Positions 33,563-45,418 are shown, counted from the first letter of the stretch. The stretch: 64,000 nt of DNA from Darksidea phi (GCA_030770425.1 JASJFT010000029.1:186001-250000); one strand, 5' to 3'. Numbers and translations: made by a program. Notes: generated by a model from the letters alone, not told the origin.

Positions 33563-36500
33563 ATGATAGCTATGCGATTCGACTCATCTGCACCGTCTTC
33601 AACCGCTTGTATATATTCTCTTCCTGTCATTCCTTGCAGAACCGCCACATTGGCGTCCATTTTGACTGCTGCGGGGCGCTTTACGATTGTCACGACCCCA
33701 CCACTCCGCTCATTCCGCACTTTTGGTACAACCACTGCTCTTAGCTCGCCGTTCAAAGACGTGCTTTTGGATGCGCTGAAAAAGCTTTCGCTAAGACACG
33801 AGAAGGGCGAGACCAGGAAGCCTGCCACTTACACGCCGGATCGGCCTATCGGTCTTCCAATCGAAGGCGCGCGACCGCAACTGTACGTCCCAAAAGAACA
33901 AGAAGTAGAAGAAGTCGATCAAGCTCCCAGCGAAGTGCCGCCCGCTCCTCCTCCGCCAAAGTCGTGCCTACGTCAATGCCCGCCCCCTCTCAAATATCCG
34001 ATCCTCGTTCCGCTCCAAATCGATAGGCAACAAACCTCCCCAATCGATACGCGCAAGGGTATAATCAAGCGCGGTTCAATGAGCTACACGGTTCAACTCA
34101 TCACCTCGCCCACGGCGGACACGCCCGGCACGACACTTGTACTACAAGCGCAGAAACGACACTACATCTTCGGCAGTCATGCGGAAGGCACACAGCGCGC
34201 GATGACGCAGGTGGGGACGCGGATGACCAAGGTGCAGGATTTCTTCATAACTGGAAGGATGGAGTGGAGCAATATCGGTGGACTCGTAGGAATGGCTTTG
34301 ACGCTCGCGGATTCTGCATCGACAGCATATGCGAGTTCTATGGATGTCTGGCGGAAGGGCAAGAAGTCGCATGAGCCACCCCAGCGCCCGAAGCTGAATG
34401 TGTACGGGGCGCCAAACTTGAAGCACACTCTAGCCACATGTCGGAGATTCATATTCAGGAAGGGTGTGCCTATCGTTGCGACAGAGTACAAGGACGTACC
34501 GCCAGAGAGGAATGAGAAGGGCGAGATCCTGCCGACGTGGCAAGACAACTACATCAAGGTCTGGGCTCTTTCTCTCAGGCCTACGCGGACAGAGCGAAAT
34601 CCGAACGAAGACGAGGTTTTGGCTTCAAAACAAGCTTTCTACGAGAACTTTGGTAACCATTTCGAGGAGCATCAAGCGTCAGAAGGCGAGAGTGCGGAAG
34701 AACGAGAATCTCGGTATGAACACATACGCTCTGCAGTGCTCGGGTACATGTTCAACTCAGATTGGAATTTCGATACTCTCGTTGAGCGACATATTTCAGA
34801 GGTAGAAATGCCGACTGCAATCTTCGTTCGAAACCCAGACACCCACCGTATAGAGCCTTATGTCGGCCCTAAGCCCGGTGGCCTACAGCCTCTTCCTGAT
34901 ATCAAGGTATGGACACGAACACCATGGCCGGGGGCGAAGGTTCTGGCGCTTCCACCCACCCAACCGGCTCCAGAGTCAGTGTCTTATATTGTGCGCGCCC
35001 ATGACGCACGGGGCTCTTTCAACCCCAAACGCGCAATAGAACTTGGAATCAAGCCAGGCCCAGACTTTCGTAAATTGGCGGAAGGCGAGTCTTTACAGAA
35101 CGACAAGGGAGAAACCATTACATCGGACATGGTACTTGGACCTGACAAGCTAGGCCATGGTGTAGCCATTCTAGACATCCCCTCAGTGGAGTATCTCGAT
35201 TCGCTAGCTGACCGAGAAGAACTACGGTCGCAATACATCATGAGTCGTATCAAGGTGGTCTTCTGGATTCTGGGCCCCGGTGTCTCTGGCCACCCCAAAT
35301 TGCAGCAGTGTATGCAGAAGCTGGATAAAGTGGAGCATGTCATCTCATCGGTGGATGATTGCCCCAACGGCCTGGCGCTTGATTCTGTAGCGGCACAAAC
35401 TACCCGGCTGGGGGAGATAGATCCTGCTCGATACCATACGCCATTCTTCGACAACACTACCCTTCCGCAAAGGAGCCTTTATGGCCTTGAATCGACTGGC
35501 CGCAAGGGTGATCCGCCAAAGGCACTAATTGCGTATAGAGGTTTAGGATTCTCCCTCATGCCGAGCTTTAGTCCCAAAACGAGTCCTGTGCCGCCTCAAG
35601 TGGACCTTGATACCGTGAAAGCCGAGGTGGATCCAGAGATAATTTCCCTTGCGAAGGCGGCTCAGGAGGGGGTTCGGAACGACCACGAGACTTTCCAAGC
35701 CTGGCGACAATTGCTTGCGCGACCAGATACAGAAGTGATTACTCTTGGGACGGGCTCAGCTCTGCCATCGAAGTACCGGAACGTGTCGGCTACTCTGCTC
35801 AGGGTACCAGGTATCGGAAACTACTTGTTCGACTGCGGCGAGAATACGCTTGGTCAGCTACAGAGAGTCTTCAGTCCCGAAGAACTCATCGATGTTATCA
35901 AAAACCTCCGGGTGATCTGGATAAGCCACTTGCATGCGGATCACCATCTTGGAATAGCGTCGATGATCCGGGCTTGGTACAAACTTGTGCACAACGCCGT
36001 TGCAACGGATGAGCGCCCATCAGCAAACTCTCTTTCGGAAAATGCTTCTACATTCGGTCTCTCGGTCATTTCTCACGAAGGCATGCTAAAGTGGCTGTGG
36101 GAATACTCGTCTGTTGAAGACTACGGCTTCAGTCGTATTCTCCCTTTCCAGATTACGCCCGTGCGAGCCAACTGTGAATCCGGTTCAAGACTTACGCTTA
36201 CCCTCGGCAATAGCAATCCACAGGCACAAAATGAGGCAGCCTATGTGCTAAAGCAGGAAGATTACCAATCGATACTTGGCCTGGCAGATATCCAGGCGTG
36301 TCCAGTTCGCCATTGCTACGGGGCTATGGCTGTTTCGCTGACATTCCCGCACTCCCCATCCGATCCACAAAATGTCAAGCCACTAAAGGTCTCGTACTCG
36401 GGTGACTGCCGACCAAGCAAGGGCTTCACGATCATTGGTCGTGACAGCACTGTTTTGATACATGAGGCTACTTTCGATGACGAACTGCAGGGGGATGCGG

Positions 36501-37084
36501 AAGCAAAGAAGCACTCCACGACCTCGGAAGCCTTAGGCATCGGTGCATCCATGAACGCAAAAGCTGTGGTGTTGACGCATTTCAGCCAGCGTTACCAGAA
36601 AATTCCTGTCCTTCAAACAGTGCAAGACGGCGAACAAGAAGATGAGCTCCTCGATCCCAATGCCATGGAAGACGTCCAACAGGAAGGCGAGCACGAAGAC
36701 GACGCAGCTGATGCGCCAGCTGATGCCGCCGCTACCGCCTCTGTTTTACCATCAGCTGTACCCCCCGGACGACCCAACCCGCCAGCCCTCCGACACCAGC
36801 AATCTTCAGCGCATGAACTTGAACGCGTTATTAAAGTCAGGGCAAAGGACATGAAGGTCGCTATCTCGTTTGATTATATGCGGGTGAAGATTGGTGAGAT
36901 TGCGCAGTTGGAGAGGTTCAACGAGGCCCTTGAGAGGCTGCTTGTCAAGGAGGAAGAGCAGGACGTTGTGGAGGGTGTAGGAGAGAGCGATGCGGTGGTG
37001 AATGCGAATGGAAAGAAGACGAGTGGGGATGAGCAACAAGGTGGGGGTGGAGGGAAGAAGAAGAAAAGTAAGAGGAATAATTGA
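33563..37084 (+). CDS. trz1: tRNase Z, long form (ELAC2/Trz1 type)
   Basis: 3'-tRNA endonuclease that removes the trailer of precursor tRNAs. About 1173 residues, no intron seen. The N-terminal degenerate metallo-beta-lactamase half is recognisable from SMSYTVQLITSPTADTPG, VGTRMTKVQDFFITG and WSNIGGLVGMALTLAD. The catalytic half has SALPSKYRNVSATLL (PxKxRN loop), the zinc motif HLHADHHLGI at about residue 789, a CPVRHCYGA histidine, YSGDCRPSKGF, HEATFDDELQ, and the final motif LTHFSQRY, so all metal ligands are present. A long acidic insert (EEDELLDPNAMEDVQQEGEH) and a Lys-rich end (GGKKKKSKRNN) are added. The start region MIAMRFDSS with Arg/Ser/Thr-rich following sequence suggests mitochondrial import; use of alternative starts for nuclear and mitochondrial forms is known in this family. 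Start choice is uncertain (33563 or 33572). Confidence 0.85.
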   Translation: MIAMRFDSSAPSSTACIYSLPVIPCRTATLASILTAAGRFTIVTTPPLRSFRTFGTTTALSSPFKDVLLDALKKLSLRHEKGETRKPATYTPDRPIGLPIEGARPQLYVPKEQEVEEVDQAPSEVPPAPPPPKSCLRQCPPPLKYPILVPLQIDRQQTSPIDTRKGIIKRGSMSYTVQLITSPTADTPGTTLVLQAQKRHYIFGSHAEGTQRAMTQVGTRMTKVQDFFITGRMEWSNIGGLVGMALTLADSASTAYASSMDVWRKGKKSHEPPQRPKLNVYGAPNLKHTLATCRRFIFRKGVPIVATEYKDVPPERNEKGEILPTWQDNYIKVWALSLRPTRTERNPNEDEVLASKQAFYENFGNHFEEHQASEGESAEERESRYEHIRSAVLGYMFNSDWNFDTLVERHISEVEMPTAIFVRNPDTHRIEPYVGPKPGGLQPLPDIKVWTRTPWPGAKVLALPPTQPAPESVSYIVRAHDARGSFNPKRAIELGIKPGPDFRKLAEGESLQNDKGETITSDMVLGPDKLGHGVAILDIPSVEYLDSLADREELRSQYIMSRIKVVFWILGPGVSGHPKLQQCMQKLDKVEHVISSVDDCPNGLALDSVAAQTTRLGEIDPARYHTPFFDNTTLPQRSLYGLESTGRKGDPPKALIAYRGLGFSLMPSFSPKTSPVPPQVDLDTVKAEVDPEIISLAKAAQEGVRNDHETFQAWRQLLARPDTEVITLGTGSALPSKYRNVSATLLRVPGIGNYLFDCGENTLGQLQRVFSPEELIDVIKNLRVIWISHLHADHHLGIASMIRAWYKLVHNAVATDERPSANSLSENASTFGLSVISHEGMLKWLWEYSSVEDYGFSRILPFQITPVRANCESGSRLTLTLGNSNPQAQNEAAYVLKQEDYQSILGLADIQACPVRHCYGAMAVSLTFPHSPSDPQNVKPLKVSYSGDCRPSKGFTIIGRDSTVLIHEATFDDELQGDAEAKKHSTTSEALGIGASMNAKAVVLTHFSQRYQKIPVLQTVQDGEQEDELLDPNAMEDVQQEGEHEDDAADAPADAAATASVLPSAVPPGRPNPPALRHQQSSAHELERVIKVRAKDMKVAISFDYMRVKIGEIAQLERFNEALERLLVKEEEQDVVEGVGESDAVVNANGKKTSGDEQQGGGGGKKKKSKRNN

Positions 37085-37679
37085 AGTTGGTGAGGAACGG
37101 GCATGGTGGCATTGATTGGGCGACAAAGATAAAATGGGTACATCTCCCGAGTTTGGGATACTCCGGTAGCAGCCTGCGGGGTAGTTGGTGCTCATCAGCA
37201 TCACTAACAACAAGAATCTACACTTCAGCATCCTTCCCACTATGCAACCAATGCATGTACACCGAAGCTCACAAGACGACATAAATCCATACAACCCCAG
37301 GCGCGTTGTTAGATCAACTTCTCCTCGCCCATATTGTCTATCCAGCTGAATCTTCGACGACAAGAATTAGAACCATGAAACTAGTCATCATAATCTTGGA
37401 GACCAATGGCGCCCGTGACCAATGTTTGCGTGGTGTTTTTTGCTCCACACTTATCAATGTGACGGGGTGCGAATTCGAGTCATCATGGTTTGCGAGTCGG
37501 TTTGTTGTCTGAGACAGGAGAGTGTGAAGAATAAATAATAAACGCCGCATGCTAACCATGAGTGGTCGATTTTGGGGTTTTAGAAACCAAGGGAGAGTGG
37601 TGCCTTTCTTGACTTTTTTTTTGGGGGGGGGGCCGCAGAGCTCCAAATGAAAAGCGAAACATCGCCTTTCGGAGCATCA
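37085..37679. other. 3' flank of tRNase Z with a T/G homopolymer junction
   Basis: Non-coding DNA with a run of about 10 T followed by about 10 G and GCCGC near 37614-37635. Read on the minus strand this is a C-run followed by an A-run at the far (3') end of the decayed coding block listed next. Frames here are short and inconsistent. Confidence 0.35.
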
Positions 37680-40490
37680 TAGGTGCCTTGCGGGGTCTTC
37701 CGGGGTCGAGGAACAAGAAATGTTGGATAAATTGTTTGGACGACCGACTTCCATCGGACTGACACGATACCGGAGGTCATCCGCTTTGTGGTCAAACTCA
37801 ACGGCTTCGGCGATCGTGCGCAGCTGCGGCCGCGACCCCGAGCCATTGCTATCCACCATACTGCTGTCGCGGTCCATTACGGCTCGCGCACGAGTAAAAG
37901 CGTTATAGTAACGCTTGAGCTATGCGCAAGTATTGATCGTATGCTTCAAGGTCGCCCCGGAGATATTAAAGTACGGAGCAAGCTTGTTGAAGGTCTGCTA
38001 GTCGTCCTTGCCGACCGCCTTATCCACGAGAGGATTTCGCGCCGAGGGCTTTTATACCCCGAAGGGTCTGATCCTCGGCACTAAGGGGGTTAGGCTTAGT
38101 TGGAGTAGCGCGAACTTCATCGTCCCACTCATCGTCACTGGGCGGGAGCTCAGTCTGGATTGGGCTGATATTCTCTGGTATGACGATCTTGGTGGTAGAA
38201 GGACCTGCCTTAGGGCCCACGCCTGAACTAGTAGGCTGGCCAGGAGCGGTGGATACATATGGAGATCGTGCATTCATGTCCTCCATGTCTTTTTAAAGGT
38301 GGCAAAACCAAGCTGTAGAAGAGCTATAGTTTTTCCCTTGCGAAACCGAGAAAGAGACGCATCATAAGCGTTGCCAGCGACAATTACAGTACAGAAAGTG
38401 CAAGCCAGGGGAAAGACATTCGTCGACTTTGAAGAGGTTTTTAGGCAACGGCGAAGCGTCCACACATTTTCTTGTCCGTGTTTGGGTTTTAAATTCCGAT
38501 AAGCGGCAGTGCATGTGAAGTGATTTGTTTCATTCATTGCCAGGACGTATGTAGGTTTGGAAGCTCCACGATTATCTCCTCCGGTTGTTCTGTAGAGTAT
38601 GCGGAGGCGCGAGGGAGGGGAGCGTGTATGTATCTACTGCGATTCCGGTTTTGGAAAGCGGAGGGGCGAAGATCCAGACATCAAACTCGGTCGTTGCTTT
38701 CTGGGGTATCCGACTCATCATCCCTGGCGAATCTTGCAGGGTCTGATTCATCAAAGCGACTTGCAACAATATGAAAAGATCCATGTGAATCTTGTTAGTT
38801 GCTTTATGTATGGTGAGAAGACGGAGGGAGGGAGAGACCATTAGATCTGGATTCGTGGGTTTTTCGCTAGTTGAAATCTCCACTCAAAAGAGCTTAGGTG
38901 GTATATAGTGGAAGGAGATATGGGAGAGAGGCGAACAGGGTCCCCAAGGATGCACGATAAGAGACAGGGAAGCAAACATGCATCGTGCGTTCAGCATGTT
39001 TGGTCCCTAAGAGAGGGAAGCGAAAGTGGCCCACACATTGTCGACGACGGTGCACTTTGGAAGAAGGGCAAGCACATAGGTCCCCGAGGTCACAACTTTA
39101 GGTAGTTCAATGCCAGTGTCCTGCGGAAAAAGGGACGGAGAGAAGAGAGAGACATTGATACGATATTCGTTGTTTTTCGACGAGATGTGGGGTAATATTG
39201 CGGCTCGCGGTAGGAAGTGAGTATAATTTTCAAGAGAGGAGGTCGTGAGAGAAGTTTCATAGCTACTATGCTCCCTGGATAGCTCCAAAAATAAGGGTGT
39301 GAAAGGATAGACTGCCAATCGGACATTTTTTAGTTCCTCGTTTAAATCAACCGGGCGGGAAAACGGCCACACATGCTGAGAACCGAGGAGGAGAATTTCT
39401 GAAGCAGAAGGAAATGTAAATTGATCTTAGGTCTCCGGAGTTGCAAATGGAACCGATGTTTTTGCTGGAATAAGGGACAGAGTTACATGGGGTCTTGGTC
39501 CGGACTTTGTGGTTCAAGGGTCCAAGAGCAAATCTTTCGTATATAATGCTCCTAAAGTTTTTCCGCAGGGTAGGTTCGCTGCGCAGATCGGTCCAATTGT
39601 TTGGTAGTCAAAGTATTTTTAGAGCAGGAAACGGAGCCATAGTAATAGAAATTGTTTGTTCGTTGTGCGCACATATAGTTTCATTCCGTGCGGTTTTGAA
39701 GGAGCAGAAAAGAGCCACATATAGGGCTTCCTCGGCTAATTTAGAAGCTTGGAAAAGAGGAATGTGTTCGGTGAAGGATTGGAAAACCGAAGATGGAGGG
39801 TTTATATATCCATTCAGAGCCGGTTATTGTGTCACTAAGAGGAAACAGGAGACCGACCATGTACGTGTTCGATCATGATGTCTTTTATTTCGATGAAAGT
39901 TTCTCGTGGGACATTCTCATTATTGATATCTATTAGGGGCTTTGGGTTGGATCAAAAAAGTGATGTGCTCGCATGCGTGGATTTGCTTGCGAAAAGACGA
40001 GAAGCGATCCCACATGTCGTTTCTTTTTCTTTGTTTAAGAGGAGCGAAGAATTAATATGCATTTTTAGGCATTTATTTTGGCGATTGCAGGTGCGGCGAT
40101 GTGAGGTAGTGAACCAAAGGAGGGACTGAGAAGAGTTTTATATATATTCTCCGCGCCTTAATTGTAGGAGACCACAGGGAGCATGATGAGACCAACACTC
40201 CATCAATACTTGTACGTTGTGTTTTAAATGGTCAAAGAAACGTCTTTGAAGTAGGCCTCATTATGCTCGATGGCGGGGTTTAATGATGGAACGATGCTTT
40301 TATCCATTCCGACATAGTTATATAAGCAAGAGAAAAGAAAGGAGGCAAATAGCTGTGCTATATTCGGCTTTTCGAAAAGCTCCAATGAACCTATGATTTT
40401 ACTTATATATAAATGCCATGTTCGGTCTGTTTTTGGATTGTGATGTCCGCGGACTCTGATACGTGAACCAATCGCATGCTCGACCTGCAT
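37680..40490 (-). pseudogene. Decayed multi-ORF coding block of unknown, possibly foreign origin
   Basis: The minus strand reads as protein-like almost throughout 2.8 kb, in successive frames broken by few stops: 40490-40224 (88 codons, ATG start), about 40138-39838 (one internal TGA), 39823-39347 (one TGA), 39513-38572 (314 codons with three internal stops), about 38577-38274 (open), and 38286-37680 (ATG, one frameshift and two TAG). The 38274-38286 stop and start overlap by 13 nt. The last ORF has an acidic, Pro/Ser-rich N-terminus (ELPPSDDEWDDEVRATPTK) before a helical part. Codon use is AT-leaning and no introns are apparent, unlike the flanking host genes. I recognise no family. A compact chain of overlapping ORFs fits an integrated RNA-virus genome segment or a dead mobile element better than a host gene. 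Not intact; no product expected. Confidence 0.45.
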
Positions 40491-40627
40491 GCAGCTGCAG
40501 TGCTAATTACGATGCAAGCGAAACCTGAATTCGACAGCCACACCTTATCCCGAGGAACTCGTAGGCTCAGCCCGAGCGATCTCTCGACACAACCACGCCA
40601 TCGCTGCCATTCTACAAGCTAACCACC

Positions 40628-42206
40628 ATGGAAGCGCCTTCGGATCAACAAACTCTACGCCTCTACTTACTCGTACCATCCACAACACCACAACCAGGCG
40701 CTCTTGAGATAGATAAACGCTTCTGGTCGCTCCAGCCTTTCGACCTCGACGACTCCAGCGCTAAAAATAGTATCGCATACGCTTGCATCTCATATACATG
40801 GGGCACCGGCCGAGAGCCCAATCCCTTCAACCCATCTTTTCTCGCTTCGGACCGCACCATTCCTGCTCTGCAAGCTTTCATCCGGCACCGGCCCTTATGC
40901 ACACACATCTGGATCGATGCGTTCTGCGTTCCGTTGACGGAGCCTGATCGTGCGCAGACGCTCGAGAGCATGGGCTATATCTACGCGCAGGCTGATGAAG
41001 TTCTTGTTGTCCTTTCTTCAGCTGCGTTGCCTGCTCTTGCTCGCATGAACGATGCTAAGAACCTTGAGGTTGCTGACCTAGAAGTTCTTGAGCGCGAAGA
41101 ATGGGTACGTAAATCGGCGTATAAGAGACCCAACCACGCCCCAAAAGTCTAGTCTGTTGCGGGAAGCTACTCAGGTTGCATCGAAATGATTTATATTTAC
41201 CCCAACGCAACCTTCGCTAGTCGTTGTCATCTAGCATGAACATCTGCTGACTTGTATCCCAACATTGAAGGTCGAGCGAGCGTGGACGTACCAGGAGACG
41301 GTCAACAGTAAAGCCCTTTTCCTAACCTGCGAAGGGGAATCAAGCCCTCTCATCCCAGCCATGTCATTCCTCAATATCCTGACCTACAACTTATCGCATC
41401 CGCCAGGCCCCTATGTGGTGCCAGGCCCCTATGTGGATATATTCCGTGCCTATCCGCGACTAAACGCCTTCGACGACATCATGGTCGACTACTTTACTGC
41501 CGGCTTCGAAGAGAGAGCTGCGCTGAATATCATGTCGAACATGGACCGCCGGGTACAACAGCGCGCTGAAGATCACTTCTACGCTATGATCGGAGCCATT
41601 AGCACGGAGCGCGCAAGCATGGCTGGCCAGGTGCCGTCGTGCGAAGCCTTTATGAGGGTGTGCGAGAAGAAGGGCGACTTCTCGTTTATTTACTCTGCGG
41701 AGAAGAGGGAGGACCTACCGGGAAGGAGGTGGCGACCTGTTCCAGGAGACCTACCTTCTATTCTACATTGGCACGGCGTGGGCACTGGACAACCTGGACG
41801 CCTAGACCAAACTGGGCTCTGGCTCGATGATATGCTTGTATTTCGACCGGGACTTCCACAAGAGACGTCAACGCGATTCGTTCAGGACTGGGTGACGGCT
41901 CTCCGGAGAAAAGCTCCCGATCCGCAGCAGAAGCTCGAAGATGTGGCCTATGCTGCGCTTCAAACTCTGGGCTTCAGAGGGAGCCAACGATGTGTGACTG
42001 CCGCTGAAGGGTACTTCTTCCCTTTTGAGGCGGTCGCACAGGAACAGGTGCACCGTATCTTGGTAGGTGCTGCGATTGTGTGGAACCTAGGCGCGCCCGG
42101 ATTGGTGTCGTATAAAGTGGAAAATGGAACCGGGATGCGGTATACTTCCGGCGTTTATGTTGGAGATGTGGAAGGGAAGGCTCGCACATCTATTCACCTA
42201 GCGTGA
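40628..42206 (+). CDS. HET-domain (heterokaryon incompatibility) protein
   Basis: Two exons (40628-41104, 41271-42206) join in phase to 470 residues. The HET core is visible as IAYACISYTWGTG, then HIWIDAFCVPLTEPDRAQTL with MGYIYAQADEVLVVLS, and, just after the intron, VERAWTYQETVNSK, the third conserved block. HET proteins trigger cell death or growth arrest when incompatible strains fuse, and families expand and diversify rapidly in filamentous ascomycetes. The C-terminal half is not a known sensor domain and has EDHFYAMIGAIST, a block common in HET proteins. An 18-bp in-frame tandem duplication (41403-41436) gives PGPYVVPGPYV. The start follows a C/A-rich leader and is the first in-frame ATG. 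It sits 140 bp from the decayed block. Confidence 0.85.
41403..41436 (+). repeat. 18-bp in-frame tandem duplication in the HET gene
   Basis: CCAGGCCCCTATGTGGTG (41403-41420) is followed at once by a copy of its first 16 bases (41421-41436). It adds six residues, leaves the frame intact and shows no divergence between copies, so it is probably young. Confidence 0.8.
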
Positions 42207-43138
42207 GGACAGTGGGCCTATAAGCCTAATGCACAAGGTACAGCTAACGATTTTTAAATTCAATGTTGGTTAAGATTCGACTTCAAAATGCCGCCATGAT
42301 CCCATCATGCGCGGCAAGATTCTCGGTCTAATGAATGTGCAGAGTGATGTTTATGGCTTACATTTTGCTTTTCTCACAATCACTATCATTCGAACATCAT
42401 ACCATAAAATCGTACTATCTTCAATCTTCACAAGCACACCTTCCACTCCTCACGCCTCCATCCACCCATCCATGCACTCCAACAGCCCTAGCGGAGCCGA
42501 ACCGGAATCATATCCTAAGCAGACCCACGGTACGTTTAGCAAGCGAGCGCGCACAAATCCACCAACAAAGCATGCATAGCAATTGTAGAATTTCGCGGCG
42601 ATTCGTTTGCGATGCTTGTTCTTCGGTTTGGGAAGTGTGTACCGCGAATGTCTATTAGAATGGGGAATGCATAGCACGAGTCGAGTTGAGATTATAGTGT
42701 GGGTGAGGATGGATGGGGAAGGATGGCGGAGTGGCGATCAATCGTTCACGCATGGCGAACTAGAACAATTGGTGTAAGGTGGCAATAACAGCTGAAAGTA
42801 ATATGCGGGAGCTGTGCGGCAGGGGTGAATATCGAAACGAAGCAAGCACATGGGGCACATGGTAGTTCTATCCACTTTTGTTTTATTGGGAAGATCAAGA
42901 CAATCTCCACTAGCATCCCAATACCTCGGAGTGCAACTCGAACAAGAATATCGACGCTCCACGGCCCTAGACGTATTCCGCCCGAACATCTTGTTCCTCT
43001 TGCAGGTAACTAGCTACCCCTGACTGTGCGACAGGTTCCTCTCAGCACAAAGACATGGATGGAGGAGGGCAAGGAAGGGTATGTGAACTAGGCATAGGAA
43101 GTTGCCATCAAGGAGCTCTGCTGGTGAACCTCTAGGGG
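42207..43138. other. Convergent intergenic region, 930 bp
   Basis: Between the stops of the HET gene (plus) and the secreted-protein gene (minus). AT-rich near the HET end with likely polyadenylation sequence. Remaining frames are short and antisense to each other. Nothing else seen. Confidence 0.35.
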
Positions 43139-43986
43139 CTAGCCGTGCACAGTGGTCGTGGCGGTCTCGGTGACAGTGTGGTGTATGAACGACGTGAAGA
43201 CGGTCGTCACTGTAGCCGTGCAGTTCTCGGAGTTTGTCTCGAGGTTGTAGCCTTGATGTGCCTATTAGTAAGATAGCTTGCATCGTGCCGCATGATGACT
43301 TCAAAAAAACAGGGAGTGAGTGAGTGACATACCATTGGAGCCACGGATGAGGGTGCGGAAAGCCATGCCAGCGGAATCAGGGGGTCCGCGGTCCTGGCCG
43401 ACGTTGGTGAGGTCATTGGCCGCGATGCTGTCCTTGAAAAGAGAGCAGCGGTAGGTGGCAGAAGCAGGCGGGTCTGGACAATTGATGCCGGGTTCCTGAA
43501 AGAGGCTGCATTAACTATTTTGCGCTCTTACCCAAGGCCATTCATCAAGAAGGCGAGACGCGGGACGTAATCCAAGGGGAATGGTAACCTTAAGGTAGGA
43601 GTACGCTTGACTCATCATTAGGGTAGACATACTTGCGTTGGCATCCTCAAGACAAAGATATTGAAGGCCTTGCACTCAACCCTATCAATACAGATGCGGG
43701 CGCATTGTTCGGTGCTGTACTGGGACAAGTCCTTGTAGCTGATATAACTCTCATAATTTTGATAGGCGCTGCTGACATCGACGAACGCCTGCGTGTATCC
43801 GGCAGGAGTCGTGGCGTTGGTCGCAAAGTCCGAGTACACTGGGTCATCGCGGAAAGTCTGGACGCTCTTCGGATCTAGGATGGGGGCAGAGCCGGGAGGG
43901 ATGGGGCGACAATCACCTTCAGCGAGCGACTTTGCGGCCGCGAGAGCACCAAGGCCGAGGACAAGGGTGATGGTAGTAGCTTTCAT
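43139..43986 (-). CDS. Secreted apple/PAN-like cysteine-rich protein
   Basis: Three exons (43986-43633, 43495-43333, 43251-43139) join in phase to 209 residues. MKATTITLVLGLGALAAAK is a cleavable signal peptide. The mature protein opens DCRPIPPGSAPILDPKSV, and has an apple-like core SYKDLSQYSTEQCARIC with VECKAFNIFV. This is the disulfide pattern used by fungal PAN/apple-like carbohydrate- or protein-binding domains. The second exon continues INCPDPPASATYRCSLF. The third ends TVTTVFTSFIHHTVTETATT, a Thr-rich tail likely O-glycosylated. No transmembrane anchor is seen, so release to the wall or medium is expected. Cell-wall adhesion or host interaction is possible but inferred. All joins are in phase and keep the cysteine pattern. 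Confidence 0.75.
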
Positions 43987-45418
43987 GTTGGTCGTCGAGA
44001 GGCTGACTGAAGGGAGGCTGAATGCGGAACGGAAGAGGAGCAAACCGTCCTGGGGTGCGAAAGACGACAGTCCGTGGAAAAAAAGCGGCGTGGTAGAGGT
44101 TGAAGAAGGGTGTCTGACAACCTTTTGTACAATGGTTGCCCCCTCCTGACTGACTGCTTCCACAAAGACAGCACCAGGATGGTTGGGATCAATGTTTCTA
44201 CCAAGTCTGCTCAAGATGAGTTACTGAGCCTGGAGACATACCGTTGCTGCTCGGCGTCTGAACCAATGAGGCACTAGAAAGAGTGCCTAGAGGCCAAAGG
44301 GGTGGCAACATCCCTAGCAACGTCCCACGACTTGCTCACTCTCTGGGTGTCCATAAAATAGCAGTGGAGACGGATAGGTGGTACTAGATTCGATCAAGCC
44401 GCTTGTGCTACACCCGCCTGGAATCCAATTCTTGAGAAACATATCCTACGAAAAACCCACCAGGCAGTCCATGGGATTCGACAGTGAGTAAGTGTAGTTG
44501 GAGGGGGTACTGGCTCGAGCAACAGTGCCCAAGCCAGGGTCCTGTGTCTGAACCATACAGCACTGTCTCCGCTGGACAAGGGAGCCTGGAATGCGACCAG
44601 CAAAAACCCTCTACTCTCAGAATGCTGCATACTGATTGGTTTCAGGCAGAGGTACGTACCCGTAGAGCCTCTTTTGTTGACACGCTACGCTGAGGTACCT
44701 CCTAGTCCACGACCGTGGAAATTAAACGCGCAAAGCAGCCCATGGCTCGCCCCGCCGCCGTAACGCATGAAAAGAGAAGAAACGAACGCAATCACAAGCA
44801 GCGGCCGATTGCTGGCCGCTGCCGACGTGAAAAAGCGAGGACGTTGAAATCAACGACCAAGAGTGTTTGCCGACGGAAAGGGGCAACGAAAGACGACGCA
44901 TGAGTTGACATGTGAGAGGAAGAAAGAAGGCTGGGTCGATGTGTCAAACCTTTGGCGCGTGAACACCAAAAGCAAGAGCGATGCCCCACGACAACATGTC
45001 GACATGCATAAGCGTGGGGCGAGACGATTACCTGTCGACAGACAGTATAGAGCACCTGAACTCTCCTCGACTTGTCAATATGGGCGACCTTTGACGCCAG
45101 TGGGTCATTATATTCTCAAAACGAAATTATTCAACTGCCCAAACGCGACGCCCAACATAGGGCCAGTGAATCAACAGGTTTGCAATTGAATCGGCCATAC
45201 AAAAAGCGACGAGCTGGAGGGGGTATGCTAGTGTCGAAACGGAAAATCGAGCAGAATCCAAGTTATGTGCCATCCGCTTGCTCGCTTGCTTCCACACACC
45301 GCTGGCTCTCATCCTGACATCTATCTAGTAGGTATTCGCTTATTATTTTCCAAGTAAATGTGAACCAGAAAGAGCTTTTCCCATGGACATCCATATCCCA
45401 TATCCACGTGCAACAAAA
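43987..45418. other. Gene-free stretch of 1.4 kb
   Basis: Contains the promoter of the secreted-protein gene (left) and the 3' region of the Hsp70-like gene (right). Frames of 60-108 codons occur on both strands (for example 44715-45317) but are basic, low-quality and overlapping. No tRNA-like structure or repeat was seen. Confidence 0.35.
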
